Below are positions 52,347-63,780 of a stretch of DNA of 64,000 nucleotides, piece by piece. Made by a program: the position numbers and the translations under genes. How positions within the stretch are numbered: the stretch's first letter is position 1; every line of letters starts with the position of its first letter. The notes below the pieces were generated by a model. That model ran no database searches. It was not told where the DNA came from and was given only the letters and a program-made list of their open reading frames with translations. This DNA comes from an uncultured bacterium (GTDB lineage Bacteria; Pseudomonadota; Gammaproteobacteria; Burkholderiales; Burkholderiaceae_C), in contig CAIYQZ010000028.1 of the NCBI GenBank assembly GCA_903928495.1, positions 1 through 64,000 of the forward strand, written 5' to 3'.

Positions 52347-54986
52347 TCAGGCCGCTGTGTCGAGCCAGCGCTTGCGCAGCGGCTGCGCCATCTCCAGCAC
52401 GAACAGCACGCCCAGTGCCACTGCCAGGGCCAGGCCCAACAGGGCGGGTGTGGGCGTTTCAAAGTGAAACAACACCCGCAGCCACGGCACCCACACCACG
52501 GCCGTCAGCAGGGCGGCGGTGGCAGCCACCATGCGCCACAGTGCGGGGTTGGGGCGGCGCAGCGTTGTCCACAGGTGGGCAGACATCGAGCGGTTGGCCA
52601 CGATCAGCGCCACACTGCACGCCACCAGCGCCGTGAACGTGGCGGCGCGGGCCTGGGCCTCGGCCACATCGTTGGCCAGCAAGCCCACAAACAGGGCCGC
52701 CGTGGCCAGCAGCACCAGTGCGCCCTGCGCCAGGCTGGTGACGATGAGCGCCCACGAAAACAGCGGGGCGGCGGCGTTGCGCGGTGGCCGCTTCATCACG
52801 TTGCCCTCTTCGGGTTCTGACTCGAACACGATGGAGCACACCGGGTCGATCAGCAGCTCCAGAAACGCAATGTGCACGGGGGTGAACACCAGCGGCAGCC
52901 CAAACAGCAGCGGCAACACCGACAGGCCTGCAATCGGCACATGCACGGCAAAGGCAAACGCCATGGCTTTGATGAGGTTGTCGTAAATGCGCCGCCCCAG
53001 CCGCACCGCGCCCACGATGGAGCCAAAGTCGTCGTCCAGCAGCACCAGTGACGCGGCCTCGCGCGCCACGTCGGTGCCTCGCTGACCCATGGCCACGCCA
53101 ATGTGCGCGGCCTTGAGCGAGGGCGCGTCGTTCACGCCATCACCCGTCATGGCCACGACCTGGCCGTTGGCCTTGAGGGCCTCGACGATGCGCAGCTTTT
53201 GCTCGGGCAACACGCGGGCAAACACATGGGTGGTGGCCACGCACTGGCGCAGGGCGGCGGTGTCCAGCGCGGTCAGGTCAGCCCCAGTGCGGGCGGGGGC
53301 TGTGGTGTCAATGCCCGCTTGTTGTGCCATGGCCTGGGCGGTGGCTGGGTGGTCGCCGGTGACCATCACCACGCGGATGCCGGCCTCGCGGCACTCGCGC
53401 ACCGCCTGTGGTACGCCGGGACGCAAGGGGTCTGCCAGGCCTACCAGGCCCACAAATTGACATGTGTAGCCCTGCGCACTGTCGGGCCACGGCGTGGGCG
53501 ACGCGGCAGGGGCGGGCATGTGGGACTGCGCCACGGCCAGCACGCGCAAGCCTCGTGCGGCCATGTGTTCGGCCGCCAGGCCAACCGAGCGGGTGTGCGC
53601 CTCGCTCAAGTGGCACAGCGCCACAACCGATTCGTGTGCGCCCTTGACCGCCACGTGCAGGGCGGGCTCTGGGCCGGGGGTGGGGTTGTGCCACACGTGG
53701 GTCATCACGCGCAGTTGCGGGTCCAGCCCGTGGTCGTGCACCAGCGTCCAGTCGCTGTGCTGCTGTGCGGCGCTCAGGCTGGCGCGGCCCAGGGCCAGAA
53801 AGGCTTTGTCCATGGCATCGAACGGCTCGGGTTCGCTGGCCAACATGCCAAACGCCAGCAGTGCGTGAAACGCCTCGGGCACAGGGGGTGGTGCAGCCCC
53901 ATCACCGGCTTGCCACACCTGCGACAGCGCCCCATCACAGCCGTTGCCTGCCACCGCCAGTTCGGCAATGGTCATGCGGTTTTGCGTGAGGGTGCCGGTT
54001 TTGTCGGTGCACAACACGGTGGCTGCACCCAGCGCTTCGATGGTGGCGGCCCGCCGGGTCAGCACCTGCTGTTTGGACAGGCGCCACGTCCCCATGGCCA
54101 TGAACACGGTGAGGATCAGCAAAAACTCTTCGGGCAACATGCTCATGGCCAGGGTGATGCCCGCCAGGAGCCCGCCCGTCCAGTCGTGGCGAAGCAGTCC
54201 GTACAGCACCACCACCAGCACGCTGAGGCTCAGGCCCACCACCGAAAACAGCTTCACCAGCCGGCGCGTTTGCAGCGCCAGCGGGGTGGGCGGGCTGGTG
54301 ATATCCCCCAGCGCCTGGCCAATGCGGCCCATTTCGGTGTGCATGCCCGTGGCCAGCACCTGTGCCAGGCCGTGCCCTGCCACCACCAGGGTACCGGCGT
54401 ACACCAGCGGCTGTCGGTCGCCGCCGGGCGGCAAGGCGTTGGGCTGGCCAGTGGGCCGGGTGGCGTTGGCAGCGGCGGCCTCCAGGCCTTCAGGGGGTGG
54501 CACGGCCTTGTCAACCGCCACGGCTTCGCCGGTCAGCAGCGATTCGTCGGCGCTGAGGTCGTTCGCGCTCAGCAGCCAGGCGTCTGCGGCCACGCGGTCG
54601 CCTTCGGCCAGTACGAGCAGATCGCCACGCACCACTTCGCGTCCCGCAATGCGCACGCGCTCGCCACCGCGCACCACCACGGCGCGGGGGCTGGCCATTT
54701 GTCGCAGGGCCTGCAAGGCCTGCTCGGTGCGCTGACCCTGCACCACGGTGATGCCCACCGTGACGCCCACAAACGCCAGCAGCATCAGCGCCTCCCCGGT
54801 GTCGCCCAGCAGCAGGTACAGCAGGCCAGCGGCCACCAGCATTTGGAACATGGGCTCGCGTGCCACCTCCAGCGCCATGTGCCACGCGGTACGGGGTCTC
54901 GCGGAGTCCAGTTGGTTGGGGCCTTCTGTGGTCAGGCGTGTGGCGGCGTCGGCGGCACTCAGGCCGGTGGGGGTGGGTGGGGTCAT
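52347..54986 (-). CDS. P-type cation ATPase with PEEF motif in M4
   Basis: 879 residues. TGEA replaces TGES in the actuator domain (ESLLTGEAVAVDK). The fourth helix has PEEF (residues 285-288) where P2 pumps have PEGL. Phosphorylated Asp328 sits in CTDKTGTLTQ, and the hinge is [11 protein letters not shown]. About ten membrane segments are expected. The PEEF subgroup has no well-established ion; Glu pairs in M4 suggest a divalent cation. It is divergent from the OMF-MacAB-like operon with 99 bp between starts, hinting at shared control. ATG 55010 is an alternative start. Confidence 0.86.
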   Translation of the reverse strand: MTPPTPTGLSAADAATRLTTEGPNQLDSARPRTAWHMALEVAREPMFQMLVAAGLLYLLLGDTGEALMLLAFVGVTVGITVVQGQRTEQALQALRQMASPRAVVVRGGERVRIAGREVVRGDLLVLAEGDRVAADAWLLSANDLSADESLLTGEAVAVDKAVPPPEGLEAAAANATRPTGQPNALPPGGDRQPLVYAGTLVVAGHGLAQVLATGMHTEMGRIGQALGDITSPPTPLALQTRRLVKLFSVVGLSLSVLVVVLYGLLRHDWTGGLLAGITLAMSMLPEEFLLILTVFMAMGTWRLSKQQVLTRRAATIEALGAATVLCTDKTGTLTQNRMTIAELAVAGNGCDGALSQVWQAGDGAAPPPVPEAFHALLAFGMLASEPEPFDAMDKAFLALGRASLSAAQQHSDWTLVHDHGLDPQLRVMTHVWHNPTPGPEPALHVAVKGAHESVVALCHLSEAHTRSVGLAAEHMAARGLRVLAVAQSHMPAPAASPTPWPDSAQGYTCQFVGLVGLADPLRPGVPQAVRECREAGIRVVMVTGDHPATAQAMAQQAGIDTTAPARTGADLTALDTAALRQCVATTHVFARVLPEQKLRIVEALKANGQVVAMTGDGVNDAPSLKAAHIGVAMGQRGTDVAREAASLVLLDDDFGSIVGAVRLGRRIYDNLIKAMAFAFAVHVPIAGLSVLPLLFGLPLVFTPVHIAFLELLIDPVCSIVFESEPEEGNVMKRPPRNAAAPLFSWALIVTSLAQGALVLLATAALFVGLLANDVAEAQARAATFTALVACSVALIVANRSMSAHLWTTLRRPNPALWRMVAATAALLTAVVWVPWLRVLFHFETPTPALLGLALAVALGVLFVLEMAQPLRKRWLDTAA

Positions 54987-55085
54987 GGCAGCTTCAACAA
55001 CATGGGCCATTGGGGCAGCACAGGCCCCGCTGCGCTGTGCGGTGCAGCACAGACGCACGCCAACAGCGCCGCGCACAGTGCCCCC

Positions 55086-56549
55086 ATGTCGAAGCCAGCC
55101 CCTGCGTGTTGTCCCCCTTGCATCCGGCGTGCCGTTGCCTTGCCATTGCTGGCCGTGGCTTGCGGGCTGGCAGCGTGTGCAGCGCCCGACAGCACTGCAC
55201 CGCAGCCGCTGGGCTTTGAGGTGCCAGCAGCCTGGTCTGGCAATGGTGTGGGGGGTGTTGCCGAGCCCAGCCACTTGGCCCGCTGGTGGCTGCGCTTTGA
55301 CGATCCGCTGCTGGGCGCACTGGTGGACCAGGCGCTGGCCGCCAACACCCGCGTGGCCGGTGCCCAGGCGGCCTTGCGCCAAGCCCAGGCCCTGCGCGAC
55401 GTGGCGGCCGCAGCGCTGTCGCCCACGCTGGGGGTGGCCGCATCGGCTCAGCGCAACGAGGCGGGCATCGGCAGCACCGGCACGGGCGGCAATACCTATG
55501 CCACAGGGCTGACCGCCGCGTGGCTGCCCGATTTGTCGGGCGGCCTGCGCCTGGGCCTGGCGGCCACCGATGCCACCGCCCTGGCCAGTGCCGCCACGCT
55601 GGGCGACGTTCAGGGGGCTGTGGCGGCAGAGGTGGCGCTGGCCTACATCACCCTGCGCAGCGGCCAGGTGCGCGTGGGCATTGCCCAGGCCAACCTGGCC
55701 AACCAACTGGAAACGCTGCAAATCACCCGCTGGCGGCAGCAAGCCGGGCTGTTGACCGTGCTGGACACCGAGCAGGCCCGCGCCGCCGCCGAACAAACCC
55801 GCGCCCTGCTGCCCCCGCTGCAAACCGGCGTGGTACAGGCCGGGCACGCGCTGGCTGTGTTGGTGGCTGGTTATGAAAATACAGAGCTTAAAATGCAATA
55901 CAGTCAAGCGGTAGATGCCAATTTGGTTGGTGTTTTTGTGCCGCAAACCAGCACAGACGCCACGCTGGCCCTGCCCGCCCAAACATTGCTGCAGCGCCCC
56001 AGCGTGGTGGCCGCCCGCCATCAGGTGGACGCCGCCCACGCCCGGCTGGAACAGGCCAGCGTGGCGGGCCTGCCCAGCTTGAAGTTGAGCGGCTCGCTGG
56101 GCTTGAGTGCCGCTACGCTGGGCGCGTTGGGCAACAGCGCTGCTGTGCTGCGCGCTGTGCTGGCCAGCATCAGCTTGCCGCTGATGGACGGCGGTGCCAC
56201 CAGCGCCCAAGCCCGCGCCCAACACGCCGCCTGGCAGCAGGCCCACCAGGTTTACAAGGCCGCCGTGTTGACCACGCTGCAAGAGGTGGAAGACCAACTG
56301 GCGGCCCTGCAGGGTGACCGCGAACGCCTGCAACGGCTGGCCGCCGCAGCCGACGCCGCCACCCAGGCCGCAACCCTCGCCCGCCAGCGCTACGACAGTG
56401 GCCTGGCCGACTTTCAAACCGTGCTGGAAACCCAGCGCAACCGCCTCACCACACAAGACGGCGTGGCCACCGCGCAAGCCGCCATCAGCGCTGACCAGGT
56501 GCGCCTGTTCCGCGCTTTGGGCGGCGGCTGGGCGCCGGGGCCCCTATGA
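55086..56549 (+). CDS. NodT-type outer-membrane efflux lipoprotein (TolC-like)
   Basis: 487 residues. Lipobox LAAC with Cys31, followed by two OEP repeats of about 200 residues with the helical hairpins typical of TolC/OprM (WWLRFDDPLLGALVDQALAAN at the start, YDSGLADFQTVLETQRN near the end). It forms the outer-membrane channel for the MFP and ABC genes that follow. Its stop overlaps the MFP ATG (ATGA). Residues about 266-281 (TELKMQYSQAVDANLV) are encoded by a dispersed-repeat copy between the two halves. Confidence 0.9.
   Translation: MSKPAPACCPPCIRRAVALPLLAVACGLAACAAPDSTAPQPLGFEVPAAWSGNGVGGVAEPSHLARWWLRFDDPLLGALVDQALAANTRVAGAQAALRQAQALRDVAAAALSPTLGVAASAQRNEAGIGSTGTGGNTYATGLTAAWLPDLSGGLRLGLAATDATALASAATLGDVQGAVAAEVALAYITLRSGQVRVGIAQANLANQLETLQITRWRQQAGLLTVLDTEQARAAAEQTRALLPPLQTGVVQAGHALAVLVAGYENTELKMQYSQAVDANLVGVFVPQTSTDATLALPAQTLLQRPSVVAARHQVDAAHARLEQASVAGLPSLKLSGSLGLSAATLGALGNSAAVLRAVLASISLPLMDGGATSAQARAQHAAWQQAHQVYKAAVLTTLQEVEDQLAALQGDRERLQRLAAAADAATQAATLARQRYDSGLADFQTVLETQRNRLTTQDGVATAQAAISADQVRLFRALGGGWAPGPL
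55882..55928 (-). repeat. Dispersed-repeat copy inside the efflux channel gene
   Basis: Minus strand: ATCTACCGCTTGACTGTATTG, then the end AAGCTCTG; CGCTTG-N17-GCT, close to copy A. It is a sharply AT-rich island in a GC-rich gene and is translated in frame at the junction between the two OEP halves. Confidence 0.75.
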
Positions 56550-57913
56550 CACCCAACCACCCGACCCAACCCTTGTCCATGGACACCTCACCTGCCACGC
56601 CCCCAACGCCCACAAAACCCGCGCCACCCACCGACACCGCCGCCCTCAAAACCCTGCTGGCCGAGCCCGACGCCGTGGCCTGGTACCGCCGCCCGCTGTG
56701 GTGGGGAGTGGCCGTTGCCGTGCTGCTGGCCGTGGGTGGCATTTGGTACTGGCAAAGCCAGAAGGCCGCCCGCGCCGCACCGGTCTACACCACTCAGCCC
56801 GTGGCGCTGGGCAACCTCACGCTCACTGTCACGGCCAACGGCACGCTGCAGCCCACGCGGGCCATCACCATTGGCAGCGAGTTGTCGGGCATCGTGCGCC
56901 AGGTGAATGTGGATGTGAACGACCGCATCAAAAAAGGCCAGGTGCTGGTGGTACTGGACACCGCCAAACTCAGCGACCAAATACTGCGTTCAGGCGCTGC
57001 GCTGACCGCCGCCACCGCCAAAGTGGCCCAGGCCGGGGCCACCCTGGCCGAAGCCGCCGCCACCCTGGCTCGGCTGGAAGAGGTGGCACAACTCTCGGGC
57101 GGCAAGGTGCCATCCAAGGCCGAGCTGGACGCAGGCCGCGCAGCAGTGGCCCGCGCCCAGGCCGATGCCACCAGCGCCCGTGCCGGGGTGAGCGACGCAC
57201 AGGCCGCCTTGTCCACCGACCACATCACGCTCTCTCGCGCGTCCATCAAAGCCCCGGCCGATGGCGTGGTGCTGACCCGCACCGTGGAGCCCGGCAACGC
57301 CGTGGCCGCCAGCCTGCAGGCCGTGACGCTGCTGACCATGGCTGAAGACCTGGCCCAATTGCGCCTGTGGGTGTATGTGGACGAGGCCGATGTGAGCGTG
57401 GTCAAGGTGGGGCAGGTGGCCTCCTTCACCGTCAGCGCCTACCTGGCGCGGCCGTTTCCGGCACGCATCACCCGCGTGGGCTTTGGCAGCACCATCACCG
57501 ACAACGTGGTGACGTACCTCACCTACCTGGACGTGGACAACGCCGACCTCAGCCTGCGCCCCGGCATGACGGCCACTGCCACCATCACCGCTGTGGAGCG
57601 CACAAACGTGATGCGTGTGCCCAATGCCGCGCTGCGCTTCACGCCCACCGTGGCCACCGAAGCCGCCAAGAAAAGCATCACGTCCGGCATGGTGATGGGC
57701 CCACCCAAAATCATCAAACGCAGCGCCGCCACCGGTGCCAGCACCGCGCTGGCCCGCCAGGTGTGGGTGCTGCCGGAAGACGGCAGCAACACGCCGGTGG
57801 CCGTGGCCGTGATGCCCGGCATCAGCGACGGGCGCATGACCGAAATCGTAAGCGGCGACCTGAAGGTGGGCATGGCCGTCATCACCGACCAGAAAACGGC
57901 GGTGGCCAAGTGA
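56546..57913 (+). CDS. MacA-like periplasmic adaptor (membrane fusion protein)
   Basis: 455 residues. A Pro-rich cytoplasmic N-terminus, one transmembrane helix (about residues 50-67, WWGVAVAVLLAVGGIWYW), then the barrel-sandwich/lipoyl half (GSELSGIVRQVNVDVNDRIKKGQVL), a helical hairpin and beta-barrel domain. It links the MacB-type transporter to the NodT channel. An extra C-terminal stretch (KSITSGMVMGPPKIIKRS) is longer than in E. coli MacA. ATGA overlap with the OMF gene and GTGA overlap with the ATPase gene make this a tightly coupled operon. Confidence 0.91.
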   Translation: MTPNHPTQPLSMDTSPATPPTPTKPAPPTDTAALKTLLAEPDAVAWYRRPLWWGVAVAVLLAVGGIWYWQSQKAARAAPVYTTQPVALGNLTLTVTANGTLQPTRAITIGSELSGIVRQVNVDVNDRIKKGQVLVVLDTAKLSDQILRSGAALTAATAKVAQAGATLAEAAATLARLEEVAQLSGGKVPSKAELDAGRAAVARAQADATSARAGVSDAQAALSTDHITLSRASIKAPADGVVLTRTVEPGNAVAASLQAVTLLTMAEDLAQLRLWVYVDEADVSVVKVGQVASFTVSAYLARPFPARITRVGFGSTITDNVVTYLTYLDVDNADLSLRPGMTATATITAVERTNVMRVPNAALRFTPTVATEAAKKSITSGMVMGPPKIIKRSAATGASTALARQVWVLPEDGSNTPVAVAVMPGISDGRMTEIVSGDLKVGMAVITDQKTAVAK

Positions 57914-58697
57914 CCGATGCGCCTGCAGGCCAGCCCCTGATCCAGCTGCGCGGCATTGCCAAGCGCTATGGTTCGGGGGCTTCCGAGCTGATGGCCCTGC
58001 AAGGCCTGAACCTGGACATTGCGGCGGGCGAGCTGGTGGCCATCATGGGGCCCAGTGGCTCGGGCAAATCCACCGCCATGAACATCCTGGGCTGCCTGGA
58101 TACGCCCACCGTGGGCCAGTACGTTTTCAAAGGTGTGCATGTGGAAGCCCTCAGCCGCGACCAGCGCGCCCGCCTGCGGCGGCGCTACCTAGGCTTTGTG
58201 TTTCAGGGCTTCAACCTGCTGGCCCGCACCTCGGCGCTGGAGAACGTGGAACTGCCCCTGCTGTACCGGGGCGATGCAGCTGCTGTGCGTCGTGCGGCTG
58301 CGCTGAAAGCGCTTGCATCGGTGGGCCTGGCGGGGTGGGAGCACCACAGCCCGGCCGAACTCTCGGGCGGGCAGCAGCAGCGCGTGGCCATAGCGCGCGC
58401 CATCGTCACCGAGCCCGCCGTGGTTCTGGCAGACGAGCCCACCGGCAACCTGGACAGCCAGCGCAGCCACGAAATCATGGGCCTGCTGCTGGCGCTGAAC
58501 CGCGACCACGGTATCACCGTGCTGATGGTGACGCACGAGCCCGACATGGCCGCCTACGCCCGGCGCATGGTGCACTTTCGCGACGGGCGGCTAGTGAACG
58601 ACGAGCAGAACACGCACCCCACCACCGAAGCGCCGCCGGCCGAAGTGGACGCCGTCCCCGCGCCCACGGCCGCCACCACCACCGCAGAGGCCGCCTG

Positions 58698-58698
<1 letters not shown>
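57910..58698 (+). CDS. MacB-type ABC transporter ATP-binding protein
   Basis: 262 residues from a GTG overlapping the adaptor stop (GTGA). Walker [14 protein letters not shown] loop FVFQGFNLL, signature [15 protein letters not shown], Walker [13 protein letters not shown], with a Pro/Ala/Thr-rich tail of 30 residues. In E. coli MacB the ATPase and permease are one chain; here they are two genes that overlap by one base (TGATG). Likely exports a peptide, macrolide, siderophore or lipid (family range). Confidence 0.92.
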
Positions 58699-59924
<1,226 letters not shown>

Positions 59925-59947
59925 GCTGCTGATCGCCTTGAAAATCG

Positions 59948-59994
59948 GATAAAAAGTGCCTTTGCCGCTTGATTGGTAAGCGTTGACAGCTACT
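59948..59994 (+). repeat. Dispersed 47-bp repeat, reference copy C
   Basis: GATAAAAAGTGC CTTTGCCGCTTG, 12-nt variable block, TGACAGCTACT. It aligns without gaps to copies A and B. It lies 3' of the efflux operon; the 239-bp spacer holds no gene that I can see. Confidence 0.82.
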
Positions 59995-60163
59995 TTTTTC
60001 CTTCAGTCGATCTTGTTGGGACGCCGGTGCCGGGCGCATGCGGCGCGGTTCTCGGGCTGAGAGCGGCGGGCCGCCCCCGGGTGGAACCTTGCCCCCCAGC
60101 CCGCTGACATCGGTCTTTGAAATGTCCGCGTACCTCACATAATGAGGTCGGGAGATCAAAACG

Positions 60164-63100
60164 ATGTCGAACCGCTCAGCAACCGTCATTCAGTTCACGC
60201 GTGCGTTCCCGCCAAGCCTGGTATCAGTCAGCGAATCTGTCGAGGATTTGCTGGGCTACAGCTCGGCACAGTTTTTGAGTGGCGACATCAGTTGGTCGGG
60301 CCTGGTTCACACTGACGATCAGGACATTGTCGACAAGCTGTTTTCCGCTTCATTGGCCCCAGCTGCTGATAGTTTCAACATCCGCATTCGCCATGCAGAT
60401 GGCCGCATCCGCTGCGTCAAAGGGCAATACAAACTTGACCTTGTCAGCCATCCGACACCCATGCTCAGCCTGCAGCTGACCGATGCCCGGCACCTGCACC
60501 AGCCAGACTCGTTGCCGTTCATGTCCAACTTCGTGGCCATGATGGAGAACACCGACGACTTCATCTATTTCAAGGATCGCAATCACGTTTTCACCGGTGC
60601 CAGTCAGACGCTGGTCAGCATCACTGGCCCTTTCAAGCACTGGACAGAGCTGATCGGCAAGTCGGATTACGACGTGTTTCCCGAGGCATACGCCGATGCC
60701 TACTACCGGCTGGAAAAGCAGGTGTTTGCCGGTCTGCCTGCCGCACACGAGGTGCATGAACAACGACGGGCTGGCTGGCTGGGTAGACAACCGCAAGTAC
60801 CCCATTGCCGACCATGCAGGTCAGATCATTGGCCTGTTTGGCATTGCCCGGGACATCACCGTGATGAAGCGCACCCAAGAGGCGCTGGCCGACAGCGAGC
60901 GCCGATTCAAAGCCATTTTTGAGCAGCTTCCAGCGATTTCAGTGCAGGGCTACGACAGGCATCGGCGTGTCATCTACTGGAACCATGCCAGCGAGACGCT
61001 GTATGGCTACACACGTGAGCAGGCTTTGGGTCGCCAGCTGGAGGACCTGATCATTCCCGCGCACATGCGTGATGCTGTGATCAGCGCGGTGGATGCCTGG
61101 ACTCAGGGCGGTCTGGCCATCCCTTCTGCCGAACTGACCTTGCGGGCGGCCGACGGGTCACCCGTGGAGGTGTACTCCAGCCATGTCATGCTGCATGGCA
61201 GCAACGGCGAGCCAGAGATGTATTGCGTTGACATCGGCATTGCCGATCGAAAAAAGGCCGAGCACGCGCTGCGCGCCAACGAGGCCTTCTTGCACGCCAT
61301 CATTGATGAAATTCCCGATCCGCTGCTTCTGAAAGACCACAAAGGCGATTTCTTGCTGGGCAATCGGGCGGTGGCCATGTTGTATGGCACCACCCCCGCC
61401 GCCATGGTCGGCAAACACGACGGTGACTTTGGTGTGCCGCCGGATCTGGCGAGTTTTTTCCGACAGAACGTGCTGGACATCATGGCAAAGGGCGAAACCC
61501 AAGTGGTGTACGAAGACAGCCGCGATGCGGTCACGGGTGTCATCCGACATTACCGATCCATCAAGAAGCCGTTCAAAAGTGTGGATGGCGACAACCAGAT
61601 TCTGGTGTTGGCGCAAGACATCACCGATGTGATTCAGGCGCAGCGCCAGGTGGCAGAGAGTGAGCAGCGCCTGCGTCAAGTGCTTGAAGTCACCCGTGAA
61701 GGCATTTGGGACTGGCATGTGCCCTCTGGCAAAGTTTTGCACAACCGCCAGTGGTACGAAAGCCTGCTGTGCAGCGAGAACGAGGTGCCAGATACCGTTG
61801 AAGCGTTTGAAGCACTGGTGCACCCTGACGACAGGCAGCAAGTGCGCGAACGACTGGAGGACATGCTGAAGGGCAACAGCGCCACATACCACTCCGAGCA
61901 CCGCCTGGTGCGCAAAAACGGGACGCACATTTGGGTGCAAGACCGTGGCCAGGTGGTGGAGCGCGACGAGCAGGGTCAGCCCATGCGCGTGGTGGGTAGT
62001 TTCACGGACATCAGCTACCAGAAGGAGCACCAGCATTACCTGGAAAAAATTGCGCATTACGACCCGCTCACCGGTCTTCCCAACCGGGTCTTGTTGGCCG
62101 ACCGCATGCAACAGGCCATGATGCAAAGCAAGCGACGCGGGCTGAAACTGGCCGTTACCTGGATTTGGACGGGTTCAAATCTGTCAACGACCAATATGGA
62201 CACACCGTTGGAGACCAGTTTCTGATCGCGCTTGCCACCCAGTTCAAGGCCATGATGCGGGAGGGCGATACCTTTGCCCGCATGGGTGGCGATGAGTTTG
62301 TGGCGGTGTTTGTCGACCTGCAGGACAAGCACGACAGCGTGACCCTCATCACCCGCTTGCTGGACGTGGCTTCCCGCCAGGTTCAGCTGGGCGACCTGAA
62401 ATTGAACGTGTCGGCCAGCGTTGGCGTGAGCTTTTACCCACAGCCCGATGAGGCTGATGCCGACCAACTGCTTCGCCAGGCTGACCAGGCCATGTACCAC
62501 GCCAAGTTGGCCGGCAAAAACCGCTATCACCTGTTTGACGCCGAGCACGACCGCAATTTGCGCCTGCGCAACGAAACCGTGGAGCGTGTACGCCAAGCGC
62601 TGGCCAACCAGGAGTTTGTGCTGCACTACCAACCTCAGGTCAACCTGCGAGCAGGCAAGGTCATCGGTGTCGAGGCCTTGATACGCTGGCAACACCCGGA
62701 GAAAGGTTTGCTGCCGCCGGGCCGTTTTCTGCCAGACATTGAAGGCCACGAGGTCAGCCTGGCGCTGGGCGAATGGGTGCTTGAAACGGCGCTTCAGCAA
62801 GTCGAAAACTGGGCTGACGCGGGGCTTGACCTGCCGGTCTGTGTGAATGTGTCTGCGTACCAGTTGCAGCAGCCCGATTTTTCGGCCCGGCTGGCGACCC
62901 GATTGCACAGCCATCCCAAGGTGCCACGCCACCACCTGGAACTGGAGGTGCTGGAAACCACGGCGCTTGATGAACTCGATTCGGTGGCGGATGTGATTCG
63001 AGAGTGCGCTGCCATGGGCGTCGGCTTTGCGCTGGACGACTTTGGTACCGGCTACTCCAGCCTGACTTACCTGAAGCGCCTGCCCGCCCAGGTGCTGAAA

Positions 63101-63373
63101 GTTGACCAGTCGTTTGTGCGTGACATGCTCGATGACCCTGAAGACCTGGCGATTGTCGAAGGTGTATTGGGCCTCGCGAGGGCGTTTGGCCGCCGGGTCG
63201 TTGCCGAAGGGGCCGAGACACCTGCCCATTGCAGGCTGCTGGTGCAAATTGGCTGTGATCTGGCACAAGGCTATGGCATCGCCCGCCCCATGCCGTCGGC
63301 AGAGGTGCATACTTGGGTGGCCAACTGGCCACCGAACCCTGACTGGCTTGCCAGCCCACACGTCCAGCTTTGA
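60164..63373 (+). pseudogene. PAS-GGDEF-EAL cyclic-di-GMP protein with two frameshifts
   Basis: About 1,070 codons if repaired. Three frames are needed. First, 60164 to about 60757: an N-terminal PAS-like region and the start of a second PAS. Second, about 60758 to 62155: further PAS/PAC modules and the start of GGDEF (HYDPLTGLPNRVLLADRM). Third, about 62160 to 63373: the rest of GGDEF with ARMGGDEFVAVF and an EAL domain with VEALIRWQH and LDDFGTGYSSL. At the second break the DNA reads GTTACCTGGATTTG where homologues need V-T-Y-L-D-L; loss of four bases (TACC) from a short direct repeat explains it. The first break looks like +1 or -2. All catalytic motifs are intact, so either recent decay or assembly error. 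Confidence 0.83.
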
Positions 63374-63495
63374 GACCGTGCGGTGCAGTACAGACTGCAA
63401 AGTGACGGGGCAATAGCCTGTGTGTGGGCGCAGGTGCGCCGGGTCAATCGGCCCGGCCGCTGTTGCGCTGCATGACCCATTCCACAGGACACCCC

Positions 63496-63780
63496 ATGAC
63501 CACCAGAGAAGCCTATATCGAGAAAATGAAAACCCAGCTCGACGAACTCAACGTCCGCATGGACCGCTTGGGCGACAAAGCCTCCGAGGCTCAGGCCAAC
63601 GTGCGAGCTTCGTACCAGAAAGACATGGCCCAGCTGCGCGAGCAGTCGGTGCACGCCAAAGCCAAGATGGAAGAACTGAAAACCGCCGGTGAAGACCGGT
63701 GGGATGCCATGGTGACCGAGATGGAAAAAGTGCGCGATGCCTTTGTGCACTCGTTCAGCTACTTCAAGTCGCAGGTGTGA
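63496..63780 (+). CDS. Small coiled-coil protein
   Basis: 94 residues, no signal peptide, strongly charged and helical throughout, with heptad-like spacing (IEKMKTQLDELNVRMDRLGDKA, MAQLREQSVHAKAKMEELK). Similar short proteins are annotated as coiled-coil or sll1863-type stress proteins; the role is unknown. AGGA precedes the ATG by about 8 bp. Its last 17 bp overlap the end of the convergent chaperone gene. Confidence 0.8.
   Translation: MTTREAYIEKMKTQLDELNVRMDRLGDKASEAQANVRASYQKDMAQLREQSVHAKAKMEELKTAGEDRWDAMVTEMEKVRDAFVHSFSYFKSQV

Noticed and set aside
53103-55085. Long plus-strand open frame leading into the OMF gene
   Set aside because: It is antisense to the P-type ATPase, which has all catalytic motifs; only the part from 55086 has a lipobox and homology.
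54987-56477. Minus-strand extension of the P-type ATPase frame upstream of its start
   Set aside because: No homology in this part and it is antisense to the OMF gene; the real start is at or near 54986.
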